Positions 1-6,248 of a stretch of 16,523 nucleotides of DNA are shown in pieces. Each line of letters opens with the position of its first letter. Position 1 is the stretch's first letter. The notes under the pieces were generated by a model that ran no database searches, was not told the origin of the DNA, and saw only the letters and a list, made by a program, of their open reading frames with translations. A program made the translations under genes and the position numbers. Source of the DNA: Myxococcales bacterium (GTDB taxonomy: Bacteria; Myxococcota_A; Bradymonadia; UBA4248); the NCBI GenBank assembly GCA_004554395.1, contig SFMP01000070.1:1-16523 (forward strand), given 5' to 3'.

Positions 1-615
1 AATCTTATATTGTTTATTCGGTGCGCCTCCATTCTTGTGCTTGCGAGCATCGATCACAAACGATCCCTTATACGACTGCATCGAAAATGCCGATGCAATC
101 ACAACTCCAAGGTTCGAAATGTCGGGACAAAGATCACCACTTACGAGGTTGATACCTAACTCTATATTCTCTCTATTCCCTGCACTGCAAGATGTAGGTC
201 CTTCAGTTGCACTCGAACAGGAATATGTGTCGGTAAGCTTGTCAGTTGTCGTATTGACCGACCACTGAAAGCGAATGCGTCCCGGTGCTGTTCCTGCAAA
301 AGTATACGCCGAATACATGATATCGGGTAGTTTATCGCCATTGATCGATCCGATGGTGAAAGCCTTGCCAATATTGCCCAATCCATTGATTGGATCATCT
401 GCCGTCGTTTGAGTAGGCAAGCTGAATTTGGGCGAATCGCCATAGGGATAACCACCAAAATCGCCAAGAGTTCGCGGTTTGAGTGCTTGCGACTGCGTCG
501 CCAGATCGTCGGGCGACGCCGCCGCTCGACACATCGAATCTTGACAATCCGAGTTTTCACCACAACCCGCTACGGTCAAAGCTACGAAACACAATGCAAA
601 TAGTGATCTCTTCAT
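1..615 (-). CDS. Lipoprotein with FG-GAP-like motif, partial (3' end off window)
   Basis: This reading frame stays open from an ATG at 615 to the left edge, giving 205 residues without a stop; the C-terminus is missing. The N-terminus is a lipoprotein signal: K2, R3, a hydrophobic stretch 5-16 and the lipobox VAGC with the lipidated cysteine at position 18, so the product should be anchored to a membrane, probably the outer one. GGAG six bases upstream supports the 615 start over an ATG at 621 that overlaps the ribosome site. Around residues 88-102 a run of the form GSxNGDxxxDI resembles the calcium-binding loop of FG-GAP/VCBS repeats, common in surface proteins, and more repeats may follow outside the window. 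Paired cysteines in the mature part (24, 29, 133, 143, 163) suggest an exported, disulfide-bearing protein. The function is unknown. The gene is divergent from the kinase gene. Confidence 0.8.
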   Translation of the reverse strand, partial: MKRSLFALCFVALTVAGCGENSDCQDSMCRAAASPDDLATQSQALKPRTLGDFGGYPYGDSPKFSLPTQTTADDPINGLGNIGKAFTIGSINGDKLPDIMYSAYTFAGTAPGRIRFQWSVNTTTDKLTDTYSCSSATEGPTSCSAGNRENIELGINLVSGDLCPDISNLGVVIASAFSMQSYKGSFVIDARKHKNGGAPNKQYKI

Positions 616-950
616 TTCCATCTCCACTTCTCAAATCGCCGCAACGGGAGTGGCAAGCGACGAAAACGCTCCCTGTATACCGCACAACAAATGCGACCCT
701 ATAGAATAGCACATCATCTTCCAATTTCGAGTGGCAAAATCGCTCAATCGAAAATAACCGCACTCCCACACGCAAACTATATTCCATCATAGCATGTTTT
801 ATGCCTTGATTTTCCGCGTCGGTTTCGATTGCACCAAAAATTTTGGGTTATCGAATCGACTGTGCTATAGAAGCCGGCTAATGGCATTCGCTTATGTATT
901 TTGTTGCGTTTCGCCATCGGATTTTACCGAGATGACCTGTTTGAGCTGCT
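616..950. other. Divergent intergenic region between lipoprotein and kinase
   Basis: No gene is visible in these 335 bases. The right part holds a good extended -10 promoter for the kinase (listed separately). On the minus strand, TTGGAA and TATAGG around 704-727 are spaced only 15 bases apart and form a weak candidate for the lipoprotein promoter. I saw no tRNA, terminator or strong inverted repeat here. Confidence 0.5.
843..871 (+). promoter_or_regulatory. Sigma-70-type promoter of the Ser/Thr kinase gene
   Basis: TTGGGT at 843-848, a 17-base spacer, then TATAGA at 866-871 with an extended -10 TG at 863-864. Transcription would start near 878, giving a leader of about 73 bases before the ATG at 951. 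The same layout, a TTG-type -35 plus TGN before the -10, recurs before two outer-membrane protein genes in this window. The call rests on pattern only. Confidence 0.5.
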
Positions 951-3116
951 ATGGATGAGCTAAATCAAGAAAACTCAAAATCCCCTTCCTGCGCAGAGAA
1001 TCCATGCGCTAGCGGTGACGACAAATGCGCTAAAGTCGGCGATGCGCTTTCGGAACGGCGCAAAGCCCCATCTTTCGGCATCTATCGAAAGGCCAATCGC
1101 TCATCGCTCCACGGTGCTGTTTCTGCTAGCCCGCTCATGAAATCGACATCAAAACAAGAAGACGGCGCCAAACAAACTCAACCGACGCTATCGCCTATTC
1201 AATCCGACGACGTCATCACGTCGATGCAACAATCGCTCACGCCCGAACAAATCGGCGAAGCCGCGTCTTCGGCACAACCATCGGTCGACGGGCAACCATC
1301 GACGCAAGAGGCGCAAGCCAATGGCGTAGCGCCCCAACCTGCGGGCGGATCGGGGGCTTTTGCACAACCCCGAACCGGATCGGGCGCATTCGCTCAGCCC
1401 AGTGGTGGTTCTGGCGCGTTCGCACAACCTGCGATGAGCATTTCGCGCCCTGGCACGTCGCTTTCGACGAATTTGACCGATGTCATATCGATCGAATCGC
1501 TCGGCATCGAAGCGAGCAAAGATATCGCCCCGCTATATCGCGTCGGCGATGAAATCGGACGCGGCGGCTGCGCCGTCGTCCACGAAGCATGGCGCATCAG
1601 CGACGATCTACACGTCGTTCTCAAACTGCTCCATTCCAATATTCCCATGGGCGAAGAAGAAGCTCGCGTCGCCATCAAGCGGTTTATTCGCGAGGCGGAA
1701 GTCATTTCGTCGCTACACGAAGATCACATCGTCAAATGCGTCGACTATGGCTGGTATTTCGGCACACCGTGCATGGTCTTGGAATTCGTCGACGGGCTCC
1801 CGCTCGACCAGTTCATCGCAAAAATGGGCTGTTTATCACTAGCCCATGCGACGGGTATCATCGAACAACTCCTCAAAGCCCTCGAAGAAACGCATTCTAA
1901 AGACGTCATCCACCGCGACATCAAACCGAGCAATATCATGGTGTTCGACACACCACCGCCCTACGAAATTCGCGTCCTCGATTTCGGCATTGCCTCGGTC
2001 TACGACAATCTCCAACAGAGCCAAACCCTGCTCACGCAGCAAGGGAGCGTGCGCGGTACGCCATCTTATATGGCACCCGAACTCTTTACGGGCGAATCCA
2101 AGGCGAGTCGCGAAGCCGACCTCTATGCCGCTGGGCTCGTCTATTACGAAATGTTGACGGGCGAAATCGCTTTCAACGGCGAAAACTTCATGCGCATCGC
2201 CTATAAACAAGTCAATACGCCGCTCGAAATCCCCGGTTTCGTTCCGCCTGGCATCGCACACATCATCGGTAAAATGTGCGCCAAAGATGCCGCGGACCGC
2301 TACCATAGCGCCAGCGAAGCTCTCGCCGATATCCGCGCAAACATCGACAAAGCACTCGCCGAAGAAGAATCGTGTATAAAGACTTGGGCAAAGAGCAATA
2401 AAAAGAATAAAGACGACAAGAAATCGAAGCAAAATAGCGCAAGTGGCATCGTCACGCATAGTGGGCTCGGAAAACCGCAACGATCAGTCTTGATCGGGCT
2501 CATCGCCGGCGGCATCGTCTTTTCGCTCATCATGGTCGTCATGCTCGTCCTCAAGCCCAATAGCAATCCAACCACGGCAAATGTGCCCAATGACCAAGCT
2601 AAAGTCTTGGGCACGATCGGATCGGCCAATGCCCAAGAAACCATCGCCAATGGTCAAGATAACCCCGACGATGGCAAGGCAAACGACGCACAAAATGCCG
2701 GCTCCGATACGAATGCCGGCACCGAACCCAATACCGGCTCTGAATCCAATGCCGATGTCGAACCCACACCGAATACTGGGTTAGAAGCCTACGACGCCAA
2801 AGATGCCAATGTGAACGTTTTGCCAATCGAACACGAACCGACTCCCCCCGCCCCCGTCGAAACAGATAATCCAGACGACGATGACGACGATGACGACGAT
2901 GAATCGGCGAATGGCGACGACAAAGGACAAGCTCAGGCGCACAAAGAACCGACAAAGCCGGCCGCGAAAAAGCCAGCCGCGAAGAAACCAAATAAAACGT
3001 CGAAGCCTTCTAAAAAGGCAGACAAATCCGACAAATCGAAATCCGCCGTGCCCAAAAAAGTAAACGGCAATGGTTCGACGCCAAAAGATTTCGACTCCGA
3101 TTTGCTCCCGTTCTAA
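951..3116 (+). CDS. Membrane-anchored Hanks-type Ser/Thr protein kinase
   Basis: The 721-residue product should phosphorylate Ser/Thr residues on cytoplasmic partners. The kinase domain spans about 196-469: glycine loop GRGGCAVV (203-210), ATP lysine K225, helix-C glutamate E248, catalytic HRDIKPSN (321-328, D323 and N328), DFG at 344-346 and GTPSYMAPE at 369-377. All catalytic residues are present, so it should be active. Before it lies a disordered N-terminus of about 195 residues with three decapeptide repeats (131-160). After it come a Lys-rich linker and one membrane span (about 513-534). The outer tail of about 185 residues is low complexity: an Asn/Asp/Glu/Pro stretch, nine Asp in a row (642-650), then a Lys/Ala/Pro block (about 672-705). 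No PASTA, PEGA or other sensor domain is recognisable in the tail. The ribosome site is weak. The gene is convergent with miaA, 55 bases apart, with no clear terminator between them. Confidence 0.9.
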   Translation: MDELNQENSKSPSCAENPCASGDDKCAKVGDALSERRKAPSFGIYRKANRSSLHGAVSASPLMKSTSKQEDGAKQTQPTLSPIQSDDVITSMQQSLTPEQIGEAASSAQPSVDGQPSTQEAQANGVAPQPAGGSGAFAQPRTGSGAFAQPSGGSGAFAQPAMSISRPGTSLSTNLTDVISIESLGIEASKDIAPLYRVGDEIGRGGCAVVHEAWRISDDLHVVLKLLHSNIPMGEEEARVAIKRFIREAEVISSLHEDHIVKCVDYGWYFGTPCMVLEFVDGLPLDQFIAKMGCLSLAHATGIIEQLLKALEETHSKDVIHRDIKPSNIMVFDTPPPYEIRVLDFGIASVYDNLQQSQTLLTQQGSVRGTPSYMAPELFTGESKASREADLYAAGLVYYEMLTGEIAFNGENFMRIAYKQVNTPLEIPGFVPPGIAHIIGKMCAKDAADRYHSASEALADIRANIDKALAEEESCIKTWAKSNKKNKDDKKSKQNSASGIVTHSGLGKPQRSVLIGLIAGGIVFSLIMVVMLVLKPNSNPTTANVPNDQAKVLGTIGSANAQETIANGQDNPDDGKANDAQNAGSDTNAGTEPNTGSESNADVEPTPNTGLEAYDAKDANVNVLPIEHEPTPPAPVETDNPDDDDDDDDDESANGDDKGQAQAHKEPTKPAAKKPAAKKPNKTSKPSKKADKSDKSKSAVPKKVNGNGSTPKDFDSDLLPF
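1341..1430 (+). repeat. Three in-frame decapeptide repeats (GSGAFAQP core)
   Basis: Three consecutive 30-base units encode decapeptides sharing the core GSGAFAQP (kinase residues 131-160). The DNA copies differ at many third codon positions while the octapeptide core is unchanged. The repeats therefore look old and held at the protein level rather than freshly amplified. Confidence 0.8.
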
Positions 3117-3171
3117 ACAGAGTCGTCTTGCCCTTCGTCGGTGAAACTATCGAATTGCCCAAGATGGAGCG

Positions 3172-4119
3172 CTAGGGCGATTCGTTGGCGGCTAAGAAAT
3201 CTCGCGCTTTTCGGCATACGGCTTCGAATTCTTCGTCGTTGAGCGGCAGTTCGATCCATTCGACGCTTTTATCGGCGCGAAACCACGTGAGTTGTCGCTT
3301 GGCAAAGCGCCGCGTTTCGCGTTTGGCAAGTGCGAGCCCTTCGTCGATAGAGCATTCACCGCGCAATACCATGGCAGCTTGTCGATACCCCAATGCCTTG
3401 ACCGGAAGCTGATTCGCGTCGCATCCAGCATCGAGCATAAGGCGAGTTTCTTCGATAATCCCCGATTGCCACATTTCGTCGAGCCGTTTTTCGATTTTTT
3501 CGTAGAGCAATGGGCGCGGGCGCGTGCATCCAATGGCTAGCCGATCGACGTAGTCGGTTCTGAAACCGTGGGCATCTTGTGCGGCGCTCAGCGGTTGCCC
3601 AGTCATCGTCGCATACTCGAGGCTGCGCTCGATGCGCACCCAATCGGTCGAATAAATGCGCGCCGCACCGACCGGATCGATATCGCAAAGGCGTTGATAC
3701 ATGGCTTCTATGCCTAGGGCATCGCGTTCGGCGCGCAATTTTGCGCGTATATCGTCGTCGCGCGAGGGGGCATCGAGCAAACCATGGACAATCGCTCGAT
3801 GATATAGCCCCGTGCCCCCCGATAATATGCATGGATGATGGCGCGAAGCGATTTCTTCGATCTTGCGATGTGCATACGATGCGAAATCCGAGGCATCCAT
3901 CGGCGGCCCTAGCGGAATGAGGTCTATGCCGTGAATCGCCACGCTTTGGCATTGTTCGGGCGATGGCTTATCGGTGCCTATCGCCAAATCGCGATAAACT
4001 TGCATCGAATCGACGTTGATGATTTCGGCGCCCAAGGCTTGCGCCAAGCGGACCGAAAACGCCGTCTTGCCACTCGCCGTTGGACCAACGATTTGTATAA
4101 TGCGCGGTTTATTTGCCAT
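3172..4119 (-). CDS. miaA: tRNA dimethylallyltransferase MiaA
   Basis: MiaA transfers a dimethylallyl group to N6 of adenosine 37 in tRNAs that read codons starting with U, the first step of ms2i6A synthesis in the cytoplasm. The 315-residue product has the usual length. The P-loop GPTASGKT is at 12-19, followed by the family block around DSMQVYRDLAIGTDKP (37-52; most members have DSRQVY, here Met replaces Arg). GGTGLY is at 101-106, and near the C-terminus the KRQxTWFR block, typical of MiaA, is present. The start ATG at 4119 directly precedes the P-loop strand, as expected. The ribosome site is weak. The gene is transcribed towards the kinase gene and divergently from the outer-membrane protein at 4381. 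No partner gene such as hfq or mutL is next to it. Confidence 0.95.
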   Translation of the reverse strand: MANKPRIIQIVGPTASGKTAFSVRLAQALGAEIINVDSMQVYRDLAIGTDKPSPEQCQSVAIHGIDLIPLGPPMDASDFASYAHRKIEEIASRHHPCILSGGTGLYHRAIVHGLLDAPSRDDDIRAKLRAERDALGIEAMYQRLCDIDPVGAARIYSTDWVRIERSLEYATMTGQPLSAAQDAHGFRTDYVDRLAIGCTRPRPLLYEKIEKRLDEMWQSGIIEETRLMLDAGCDANQLPVKALGYRQAAMVLRGECSIDEGLALAKRETRRFAKRQLTWFRADKSVEWIELPLNDEEFEAVCRKARDFLAANESP

Positions 4120-4284
4120 TTCTTTGCCGTATATGAGCGATATATCGCAAAAGATCGATTTTTATGCATTCGATGCGCCAAGTCGCGGCGCACGTCGCCA
4201 TGCGCGGCCATCACTATGCGATTGCGCCAAAAAGCGCAATCAGATGCAGTGCAAAAGTGAATCGTCGCATTTGCCGTTTGTTTC
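4120..4284. other. Intergenic region upstream of miaA with two palindromes
   Basis: No gene is visible here. A perfect 12-base palindrome, GCGATATATCGC, lies at 4137-4148, just upstream of miaA, and could be an operator or coincidence. A hairpin lies at 4220-4241. I could not find a convincing -35/-10 pair for miaA on the minus strand. Confidence 0.4.
4220..4241. repeat. Perfect 8-bp hairpin, loop of 6
   Basis: GATTGCGC pairs with GCGCAATC around the loop CAAAAA. It lies in the shared upstream region of miaA and the barrel protein, about 100 bases from miaA. It has no T run on either strand typical of a terminator. The role is unknown. Confidence 0.5.
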
Positions 4285-4314
4285 TTGAGAGCAAGGGGAG
4301 ATTCGTGTTAGCAT
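4285..4314 (+). promoter_or_regulatory. Extended -10 promoter of the small outer-membrane protein gene
   Basis: TTGAGA at 4285-4290, an 18-base spacer, then TAGCAT at 4309-4314 preceded by TG at 4306-4307. Transcription would begin near 4321, about 60 bases before the ATG at 4381. It closely matches the promoter at 13115-13144, which also drives an outer-membrane protein gene. Confidence 0.55.
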
Positions 4315-4380
4315 AGAGCGGTCTTTGTTTACGCAAATGCGACATACCTGCCACTCGTGGCAAAACATTGGAGTCCGATA

Positions 4381-5028
4381 ATGAAAAAAATCTTATGTAC
4401 GCTTAGCTTCTTAATGTTGATTTTTGGCGTATTTGCCAGCGATGCCATGGCCAAAGACATGTCGCGCCGCTTTGGCGTCGGCGTCGATTCGGCGATGAGC
4501 AGTTTTGCCGACGACGGGCGCGGCCTTTCAGTCGTCTATAACATCAACAAATTCTTTGCCATGCAGCTCATCTTGGGCGTTTCGACCTATAATGCCGACG
4601 TCGTCGATCACAACAACAAATCGAACGAAGTTTCGATTACCGAATGGAACGTCTCGATTCGCGGCATTATCCCCATCGTCTTATCGAGCGATGTGAACTT
4701 GGGAGCCATCGTCGGGTTCACCGCATCGGGGCGCGCCTCGGGTGGATTCAAAGCTTCGGCACCCGAGTTTGCCCACTATAACGATGGCTACGACTTCTCG
4801 ATCGATTTGGGCATTCGCCCCGAATGGTTCGTTTCGGAACACTTCTCGATCCATACGCAAGTCGGCATTGGCATTACGATTCTCACCGAAAACGGTTCGG
4901 CACTCAGCGCTGCACTCTCGAAATCGCAAGGAACAGCGGAGTATTCGACAAAAGCGAGCGGTGCGCATGTCGATTTCTTCAAAAACGTCGACTTGTTGGG
5001 GATGGCAGGATTTACGTTCTGGTTCTAA
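4381..5028 (+). CDS. Small outer-membrane beta-barrel protein
   Basis: The 215-residue product starts at the ATG at 4381, seven bases after a clear GGAG; an in-frame ATG at 4357 lies upstream of that site and is not needed. Residues 1-24 form a Sec signal peptide ending SDAMA, with cleavage expected before K25. The mature part (about 190 residues) alternates polar and hydrophobic residues with glycines and ends in FTFWF, so the last residue is Phe, the signature read by the BAM machinery. The length fits an eight-stranded barrel of the OmpA/Opa (OMP_b-brl) type. No peptidoglycan-binding domain follows, and cysteines are absent after the signal. The exact role is unknown. The small lipoprotein gene 98 bases downstream on the same strand may be co-transcribed. 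Confidence 0.8.
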   Translation: MKKILCTLSFLMLIFGVFASDAMAKDMSRRFGVGVDSAMSSFADDGRGLSVVYNINKFFAMQLILGVSTYNADVVDHNNKSNEVSITEWNVSIRGIIPIVLSSDVNLGAIVGFTASGRASGGFKASAPEFAHYNDGYDFSIDLGIRPEWFVSEHFSIHTQVGIGITILTENGSALSAALSKSQGTAEYSTKASGAHVDFFKNVDLLGMAGFTFWF

Positions 5029-5044
5029 TCCCCCGTCGCCCTTG

Positions 5045-5063
5045 CCGCCCGCGTGCCGGGCGG
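5045..5063. repeat. GC-rich hairpin after the barrel-protein gene
   Basis: CCGCCCG pairs with CGGGCGG around the loop CGTGC, 17 bases after the stop codon. No T run follows on the plus strand, so it may act as an mRNA 3' stabiliser or weak terminator. It resembles in composition, but not in exact sequence, the palindromes at 7421 and 7532. Confidence 0.5.
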
Positions 5064-5076
5064 GATTTGCCCCTCT

Positions 5077-5106
5077 CCCTAGCCCCCAGCTTTTGTCGGG
5101 TTAGGG
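5077..5106. repeat. Inverted repeat before the small lipoprotein gene
   Basis: CCCTAGCCC (5077-5085) pairs with GGGTTAGGG (5098-5106) over nine positions, with one G-T wobble and a 12-base loop. It ends 20 bases before the lipoprotein ATG and would lie in its leader if the gene is read from the upstream promoter. No T run follows it. Confidence 0.45.
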
Positions 5107-5126
5107 TACGATAGACGACGCGAATT

Positions 5127-5615
5127 ATGCATATTTTATCGAGAATCTTCGTACTTTTTAGCCTTTTGCTAACCGTTAGCCTAATTTCGTGCAATCCAGC
5201 CAAGCCCAAAGTGAAATCGCCCGTCGACGACGTCGAGGCCTATCACCGCGATCTCATCTTCGAGCGCTACGACGTCGCCGCCAAGCGCATTGCCCCCGCG
5301 AGCCGATTTGAATGGCTCAACGCCTTGCGTTCGCAAGGCATTCGATTTGCCGAAATCCAAATCCAATCGACAGAAGAATGCACCGACGAGCCCACATCAT
5401 CGAGCAATACGGCCACGTCGAGCGCCCTCGACGTGGCGGACGCCAAAAGCACCGATGAACGCCAAGAACCGACGCCATGCGTCCGCATCTTCTCGATCGT
5501 CCAATGGTACTCAAACGCCGCCCCAACGCTCAAAACGTCTCACGTCACGACGACTTGGAACTACGACTACGAAACGAAAACTTGGAATATCGTCGAGCAA
5601 AATGAACGGCAATAG
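5127..5615 (+). CDS. Small putative lipoprotein, function unknown
   Basis: The product has 162 residues. The N-terminus is a hydrophobic signal with a lipobox ending LISC, lipidated cysteine at position 22, followed by a short Pro/Lys linker, so it is predicted to be membrane-tethered in the periplasm. Residues about 34-80 (acidic, with YHRDLIFERYDVAAKRIAP) and about 118-158 (FSIVQWYSN ending in WNYDYETKTWNIVEQN) look like two parts of a compact fold, perhaps of the NTF2/lumazine-like type seen in small lipoproteins. Between them is a Ser/Thr/Ala-rich loop with two cysteines (84 and 117) that could pair. I do not recognise the family. There is no clear ribosome site. It follows the barrel-protein gene and precedes the hairpin mosaic. 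Confidence 0.7.
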   Translation: MHILSRIFVLFSLLLTVSLISCNPAKPKVKSPVDDVEAYHRDLIFERYDVAAKRIAPASRFEWLNALRSQGIRFAEIQIQSTEECTDEPTSSSNTATSSALDVADAKSTDERQEPTPCVRIFSIVQWYSNAAPTLKTSHVTTTWNYDYETKTWNIVEQNERQ

Positions 5616-5683
5616 GGCATTGAATGTCGCTTTTTGTCGATTTGATGCGCATTCCATGCGACTAGCCCAAGAACTGCAAATGG

Positions 5684-5743
5684 TGCGCCCTGAAAGGGCG
5701 CAAGAATACAGCCTGGGGTGAGCGCGAAGCGCGCAACCCCAGG
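5684..5743. repeat. Two adjacent hairpins (types E and D)
   Basis: Type E: TGCGCCC (5684-5690) and GGGCGCA (5696-5702) around TGAAA. Type D: CCTGGGGT (5712-5719) and ACCCCAGG (5736-5743), with an inner GCGC/GCGC stem, loop GAA and a small asymmetric internal loop (GA opposite GCA). They open the mosaic, separated by nine bases. Confidence 0.7.
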
Positions 5744-5745
5744 AA

Positions 5746-5777
5746 GGCGGCGTATTGGCACCGCGCCAATAGCCGCC
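5746..5777 (+). repeat. Hairpin module C, copy 1
   Basis: Outer stem GGCGGC/GCCGCC, bulged G at 5752, inner stem TATTGGC/GCCAATA, loop ACCGC. The second copy on the minus strand at 16443-16476 keeps the bulge and inner stem but has a longer outer stem and a different loop. Confidence 0.75.
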
Positions 5778-5782
5778 AAAGA

Positions 5783-5812
5783 GCCCGTATTGAGCGAGAG
5801 CGAAATAGGGCG
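5783..5812 (+). repeat. Hairpin module B, copy 1 (GAGA loop)
   Basis: Outer arms GCCC/GGGC, bulged G at 5787, TATT/AATA stem, then GA facing GA, a GC/GC closing pair and the tetraloop GAGA, which fits the GNRA pattern. Confidence 0.75.
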
Positions 5813-5820
5813 ACCGCGGA

Positions 5821-5853
5821 GGCGTATGCGCGCAACGCAGTGAGCACATAGCC
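5821..5853 (+). repeat. Hairpin module A, copy 1
   Basis: Outer arms GGC/GCC, bulged G at 5824, TATG/CATA stem (5825-5828 with 5847-5850), a C-A mismatch, a GC/GC pair and a large loop. A second copy on the minus strand at 16479-16519 has a seven-pair outer stem of different sequence. Confidence 0.65.
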
Positions 5854-5864
5854 GGAGCCAAAGA

Positions 5865-5971
5865 GCCCGTATTGAGCCCAACGGGCGAAATAGGGCGATA
5901 AAAGCCCGTATTGAGCGGCGAGCGAAATAGGGCGATAAAAGCCCGTATTGAGCGGCGAGCGAAATAGGGCG
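5865..5971 (+). repeat. Tandem array of three B hairpin modules
   Basis: Copies at 5865-5897, 5904-5934 and 5941-5971, separated by ATAAAA. The last two are identical and repeat with a 37-base period. The first differs only at the tip, where an extended GCCC/GGGC stem with loop AAC replaces GC, GGCGA, GC. That replacement keeps complementary arms, as expected if the fold matters. Confidence 0.8.
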
Positions 5972-5981
5972 ACAAAACGAT

Positions 5982-6101
5982 TTTTTGCCAGTTTGATGCA
6001 GATACAAGGAAGCTAGCCCGAGGGCTAGGGGGCGTACTACGGTACGTTCCCGACGCCAGAGGGGCGACGCTGACGCAGTAGATGCGCAAAATGGCGAAAA
6101 A
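5982..6101. repeat. 120-base element with imperfect terminal inverted repeats (type F)
   Basis: The left end (5982-6005, starting TTTTTGCCA) is complementary to the right end (6078-6101, finishing TGGCGAAAAA) at about 19 of 24 positions. Internally it holds a palindrome of CTAGCCC and GGGCTAG (6013-6028) and a hairpin CGTAC/GTACG with loop TACG (6033-6046). It looks like a MITE-like or REP-like non-autonomous element inserted between B modules. It encodes no protein. Confidence 0.6.
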
Positions 6102-6105
6102 GAAA

Positions 6106-6136
6106 GCCCGTATTGAGCGGCGAGCGAAATAGGGCG
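6106..6136 (+). repeat. Hairpin module B, copy 5
   Basis: Identical in sequence to the copies at 5904 and 5941, but lying beyond the 120-base element, about 110 bases before the sigma factor start. Confidence 0.75.
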
Positions 6137-6173
6137 CCCCCAAAAAAGGACGAGAAAAAAGCAATTTAATCGC

Positions 6174-6201
6174 TTTTCAAAAGGCGTTCCATGTGTAAGA
6201 T
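6174..6201 (+). promoter_or_regulatory. Possible promoter of the sigma factor gene
   Basis: TTTTCA at 6174-6179, a 16-base spacer, then TAAGAT at 6196-6201. Each hexamer matches the sigma-70 consensus at four of six positions. It lies between the repeat mosaic and the ATG at 6249. No heat-shock-type promoter was evident. Confidence 0.3.
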
Positions 6202-6248
6202 TGCGCCGCCGTTTGCGCCGTTGTCTGTTTGCCGAAAGGATGCTTGTG

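Larger units (their letters stand above)
5631..6136. repeat. Gene-free mosaic of hairpin repeats (REP/BIME-like cluster)
   Basis: About 500 bases between the small lipoprotein and the sigma factor are built from inverted-repeat modules: two simple hairpins (5684-5743), one C module, five B modules, one A module and a 120-base element with inverted ends (5982-6101). Reading frames on the minus strand here only translate the repeats and are not credible genes. The arrangement resembles bacterial interspersed mosaic elements, in which REP hairpins recognised by RAYT (HUH) transposases accumulate between genes. No such transposase is encoded in the window, so the link is inference. The 38 bases at 5631-5668 match the left arm of the 5982-6101 element at 27 positions. 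Confidence 0.75.

Noticed and set aside
112..121. GGTTCGAAAT resembling a tRNA T-arm
   Set aside because: No matching acceptor or anticodon arms surround it, and it lies within the lipoprotein coding sequence.
1839..2480. Minus-strand reading frame of 213 residues
   Set aside because: It is antisense to the kinase catalytic core.
3117..3171. Shared terminator between the kinase and miaA
   Set aside because: No stem of useful length or T run was found; only short direct repeats of TTGCCC.
4284..4320. RpoH-type heat-shock promoter beginning CTTGAG
   Set aside because: The -10 side lacks the CCCCAT-type element; the extended -10 sigma-70 reading fits better.
5865..5971. Possible CRISPR array
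   Set aside because: The repeats are regular, but the intervals are only six to seven bases and almost the same each time (ATAAAA); there are no spacers and no cas genes.
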